Part shown: in pieces, positions 60,360 through 64,000 of the stretch
How positions within the stretch are numbered: the stretch's first letter is position 1
How the letters are laid out: each line of letters begins with the position of its first letter
Source of the DNA: Polytrichum commune
Taxonomy: Eukaryota > Streptophyta > Polytrichopsida > Polytrichales > Polytrichaceae
Direction: 5' to 3'
Assembly: GCA_950295325.1 (NCBI GenBank)
Contig: OX485804.1
Span: 930,001 to 994,000 of the forward strand
DNA length: 64,000 nt
Made by a program: the position numbers and the translations under genes
Notes under the pieces: model-generated
Seen by the model: only the letters and a program-made list of their open reading frames with translations
What the model was told of the DNA's origin: nothing
Databases searched by the model: none

Positions 60360-61265
60360 TGTTCCAAGTAATGTATTTAACCGCATGTTTGAGAATTGTC
60401 GGTAAGTGACTTGTATTGGTGTGATTTGCTATAATAATTACAAACCATGAATTGATAGTTTTGAAAGTATGAATGGTAATAGGCCCTCTTCATGCTTGTG
60501 CATTCAATTATTGAGTAACTGCAATTAAAGGAGTTCCAAATTTAGAGTATAGAGCTTAAAGTCATGAACATTAACTAAATTTGGACCCAACACTCAACAT
60601 GTTATAACTCATTGCTCATGTGTTATCACTCACTACTCACTTCTCACCACTCATTGCTCATGTCTTAGCTTCCCTCAACACGAGCCCTAGTGAATATTCC
60701 CTGGGTTTAAAGTTTTACCCTCAACATATAGTATTGCTCAATTGTGGGGTTGTTAGTCTTGCACTCTAGTAAATATCCACCCTTAGCACCTTAAAGTTTG
60801 GGTACACAAAGCAAACATGGTTAAATTAAGGTGGGTTTACATGAGGGCTTGCATCCAAGAAACTTGGGATCCAAAAATTTGCTTAATGAACCTTACGTTT
60901 AGACTCAAGGTTGAACCCAAACTTGAAGATTGTTATTTCAAACTAGGGGTGGTATTTTCTTTGAGTGGGAACTGCCAAGATTTGGTAAAAAAGTGATGCC
61001 ACAATAGCAACCACTTAAATAACACTCAAAATTGGTTTATTGAGTCTCATCCAATCCCATAATTCCTTTCCAAGAGATATATGAGTCAACCACTTAGGCT
61101 AATCATGGTGCTAACACACTCCTTACTTCATACCTTGGACTTGGACCCAGACCCTAGTGTAAACTCCTTGGGTCCAGAATTGTGCTCTCAAGCAATAAGA
61201 TCGCTCAATTATGAAGTCTTTAGTCTTGGGCCCTAGTGTAAACCCACCCTTAAGTTTGGGTACAC
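60360..61265. other. Intergenic, no supported gene
   Basis: AT-rich. CTCATTGCTCATGT / CACTCATTGCTCATG words repeat at about 60605-60665. The text CTAGTGTAAAC(T/C)C occurs twice near 61150-61240. Confidence 0.45.
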
Positions 61266-61268
61266 TGA

Positions 61269-61842
61269 GGGGCACTTTATATTAGGGCCCATTTCTAGGG
61301 CCCATTTCCAAACCCTAGGCATCAACCAACGAGAGTGCTTAGATTGCCCAAATGGGTCCTAATATGGGCCCAATGGCTTTATATTGAGAGTCGGCCCACT
61401 TCTCCTAAAGCTTGCGTGGCGGGTGACATAGCGGCGTTTTGGAGGGAAAAAAGTGGGCCGAAGGCAAAAAAATGGGTCGAGGGTTTATGGAGACCCACTT
61501 CGCACCTACGGCCCACTTCACCCAACTTCCGTCATATAGTCATTTATGACTTTATGGTTTTATGACTTTATGACTTTATGACTTTAGTTCAAGCAAGGGC
61601 ATAATTCATTTAAGACAAAGTGGGCCGTGGATTGGGCCTTACAATATAAAGTCCCTAGGCCCATTTGGAAGGCCCACTTTAAAGTAGAATTTCCAATTTG
61701 GGCCCTACAAGTGGGCCTATGGACTTTATATTGCAAGGCCCACTTTGTAAAGTAGGGCTAAAGTTAAGGCCCACTTCAAGTCCAAGTGGGCTCAACTCCA
61801 AATGGGCCGGCCGCCAAATGGGCCCTAATATAAATTGCCCCT
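61269..61842. mobile_element. 574-bp MITE rich in TGGGCC motifs, upstream of Misato
   Basis: The left end GGGGCACTTTATATTAGGGC then CC pairs with the right end over 22 bases with one mismatch. Both ends are flanked by TGA (61266-61268 and 61843-61845), a 3-bp duplication. Size and duplication length fit a PIF/Harbinger-like MITE. Counting both strands by eye, the element holds about 18 TGGGCC/TGGGCT words, and a run of TTATGACT units at 61548-61585. No coding capacity. Confidence 0.8.
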
Positions 61843-61845
61843 GAG

Positions 61846-62108
61846 TAAGCGGGGTTAACTTGTTATGCGTGTTGCGATATTGTTGCGGAGTCGCTCTGAT
61901 CATCGGGGCTTGATTCGCAGGGGTCCAATTTTTGGCGAAGGTTTTTGTGTAGAGTTTGGAGCAGAGTACTTCTTCATTCCCGGTGTGTTGTAGGAGTCCC
62001 CCGTGCATTCTCAGTTGTTGTTATGCACTGGGTTTTGGAGAATTTTTGAATGGTGGGACGATTTGTGGAGGTTTAACAAGGAAGGAAGGGCGTAACGAGG
62101 AAGGAAGG
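61846..62108 (+). promoter_or_regulatory. Probable promoter-proximal region and leader of the Misato gene
   Basis: The 263 bases between the MITE and the Misato ATG are GC-richer than the flanks. The sequence just before the ATG is purine-rich (GAAGGAAGG repeats). No TATA box is evident. TATA-less promoters are common for plant housekeeping genes, where TGGGCC/T site II elements act instead. Such elements are abundant in the adjoining MITE. Confidence 0.4.
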
Positions 62109-64000
62109 ATGCGGGAAGTGGTGACTGTGCAGGTCGGAGGGTACGCCAATTATGTGGGCGCCCATTTCTGGAACTTCCAGGTACTTCTTTCCCGATGTCA
62201 ATACATTTGGATCGCGCATTGCATCACAGAATTTGGGTCTTAGGAAGCACTGAGGGTTTAGCCAGGGTTTAAGCTCGGAACCCTAAATATCCATCACGGA
62301 CCTCTTATTTCATATACCAATACTGAATTAACATGGATTCAATCACATCAGTGCAAACCAATCATAGGGTTGGCATAGAGTCAATCTTTTGTTACTATAT
62401 TTTATAGTTGCAAGACCTAGGAGAATAAATTGTGAGTTGAAACGATGTCGAATGAATCACTAAAAGCTGATCACTTGCATGTTGAGATGAAATTTGGATT
62501 GCGTATTGCTACCTCCCTGTAGAGGAGTAATGGCAGAATTGGCTTTTATGAAGCACTGAGGTTTAACCATGGTATATGCTCTGAACCCTAAACATTCATC
62601 ATAAACCTATAAATTTATATACCAACACCGATGTCACATGGATTCAGTCGCATCAAAAGTACAATGTTGAATCAATGCCTATCAACCACAGGGTTACAAT
62701 TTAGTCAGTCTTTTATTTGTACATCTTATAGTTGCAGGATTTAAAAGATTGAATTGGGAGTTGAACCAACGTTGATTAAATTCCTAAACGCTGGTCACTT
62801 GCATTTTGAGATGATGTTTGGATCGCACATCATTACAGTACCTCCCTGAAGCTTGGTGCATGGGAGTAATGACAGAACTGGAGTTTAGGAAGCACTAAGG
62901 GTTTAGTCAGGTTTTTAAGTTCTAGACCTGAAAACTTCATCACACACCTCTAAATTCATATATCAACACTAAGTTCACATCGATTCAATCACATCAAACT
63001 ACACTATTGGATCAATGCCAATCATAAGGTTGCAATCAAGTCAATCTTTTGTTCTAAATTTTATAGTGGCAAGGCTGCAAATATTGAATTACTAGTTGAA
63101 TCACTAGCTAAATGTCGAGTCAATACTCACTCAGCATTAAACGCCTGTCACTTGTATTGTGAGATGTCATGCTCAAAGTACCCCACCTCTTGAGTATTGA
63201 GATTGAGGTTGATGGAGAAGGCGAAGAAAATTGTCCGAGCCTATGTTTGAGCAATTTGATTGTATTCTCTGGGTTCTCATAGGCATGTTTCCTTAAACCC
63301 TTCTGTCGCGGTAATGTCATGCCAAGTCATGTGTAATTTGAGCTCTTAACAAGATTCCTTTACATGTGGCAGGATGAAGCTCTTGGAACTTCTGAAGATG
63401 CTGCACTGGGGCAGTCTGCTACCACTGGTCTGGACATGGGTGTTCTCTACAGAGTTGGCGAGACTCGGCAGGTATTTCTCAGTTTTGCTTTGTCCTTGTA
63501 GTTGTTTTCAGCCCTCTCAGAACAACAGTGCTTATTTCTTGGAGTGTTTCCATGTACATTTTTTGTAAGGGGATCATATCAGGTGTTTCAATGGGCAAGT
63601 CTTACGCTATTTCTGTTTTGAGACTCTCACACTCTTATGTAATGTTATATTGGCAGGGCGCTGCAACATATACACCACGAATGCTTGCATTTGATCTACG
63701 TGGTAAGTTTGCTGCAGTTTGGCTTTTTCAAAATTTGGCAAAGGTGCACTTTAATACTGTAGACCTGGATTTTATGACTTAAGGCACTATGATCTTGTTA
63801 CTGGCATTGTCAATACCATCTTACTGGTCTTTTGGCCGCGTTAGTGAATTTTACAAAGAGATATGTATTGGTGGATCACATTGAGAAATGCTTCATAAAT
63901 GCATCATGGTTTGTGTTTTACAGTGTTTTTGGAACAGGTAGCTTGGGTGCAGTTCGTGCTGTGGGGTCACTTTATGAGCGCTCTTCTCAACCTGGCCCCT
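62109..64000 (+). CDS. Misato / DML1 homologue, 5' part (runs off the window)
   Basis: Exons 62109-62180, 63373-63471, 63657-63702 and 63938 to beyond 64000, all GT-AG and in frame. The protein starts MREVVTVQVGGYANYVGAHF then WNFQ, the hallmark N-terminus of the Misato segment II / tubulin-FtsZ-like family. It continues DEALG...LDMGVLYRVGETRQ and TYTPRMLAFDLRGSLGAVRA, matching the family's (M/L)D(M)xVLYRxGET(R/Q)QG and TYxPRL...GSLG blocks. Yeast DML1 and animal Misato are needed for mitochondrial inheritance and morphology; fly Misato also affects microtubules. Exon 4 is taken to start at 63938; an acceptor 15 bases upstream (exon start 63923) would also restore a frame but not the family sequence. 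Only about the first 77 residues lie in the window, out of a family length of several hundred. Confidence 0.93.
62241..63180 (+). repeat. Three ~310-340 bp tandem copies in Misato intron 1
   Basis: The anchor GAAGCACT(G/A)A recurs at 62243, 62550 and 62889. Each copy also has GGTTTA(G/A)(C/T)CA, CATCA(C/T)(A/G)(C/A)ACCT, ATATACCAA-CAC, GATTCA(A/G)TC(A/G)CATCA, AGTCAATCTTTTGTT-type text, TTATAGTTGCA and CACTTGCAT(G/T)TTGAGATGA. Together they make up most of the 1.2-kb intron. Confidence 0.8.

Noticed and set aside
63922-63937. Acceptor CAG at 63920-63922 as the start of Misato exon 4
   Set aside because: It would join in a frame reading VFLEQVAWVQF, unlike the family; the acceptor 15 bases on gives RGSLGAVRAVGSL, which matches it.

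Overview
This is nuclear DNA of a land plant. Genes are split by GT-AG introns, the families present are plant ones (a full-size ABCB/MDR transporter of the ABCB15 type and an HMA-domain metallochaperone-like protein), and the short telomere-like runs have the plant TTTAGGG form. The window is gene-poor: four genes in 64 kb, set in AT-rich DNA full of decayed transposable elements and low-copy tandem repeats. I cannot name the species. A seed-free plant such as a moss or lycophyte is a guess, not a finding.

Layout. 1-12 kb: intergenic, with a fold-back element (560-1391) and a MITE nested in another element (2.0-2.76 kb). 12.1-21.4 kb: a palindrome, a TATA box, a leader made of tandem repeats, then a complete 12-exon ABCB gene on + (1,328 aa). 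23.1-28.1 kb: a five-exon gene on - (756 aa) with an N-terminal HMA metal-binding domain and a long Arg/Ser/Pro-rich tail, convergent with ABCB. 28-55 kb: no convincing gene, but five copies of one terminal-inverted-repeat family, a 2.1 kb element with long inverted ends, two ~300-bp tandem arrays, one ~148-bp array, and decayed coding DNA of a SWIM-like transposon protein. 55.3-57.7 kb: a five-exon gene on - (293 aa) of unrecognised family. 58-61.8 kb: repeats, a third SWIM-like fragment, and a 574-bp MITE packed with TGGGCC motifs. 62.1 kb to the end: the first four exons of a Misato/DML1 homologue on +, cut by the window edge.

The four genes do not form a pathway (a membrane transporter, a putative metal-binding protein, an unknown protein, and a mitochondrial/tubulin-like protein). 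What links them is structure: leader or intron sequence in three of the four is built from two to four diverged tandem copies of local sequence. In one case the copied block includes the start of an exon and its splice acceptor. All exon models were made by eye from splice consensus, reading frame and family similarity. No search or RNA evidence was available.
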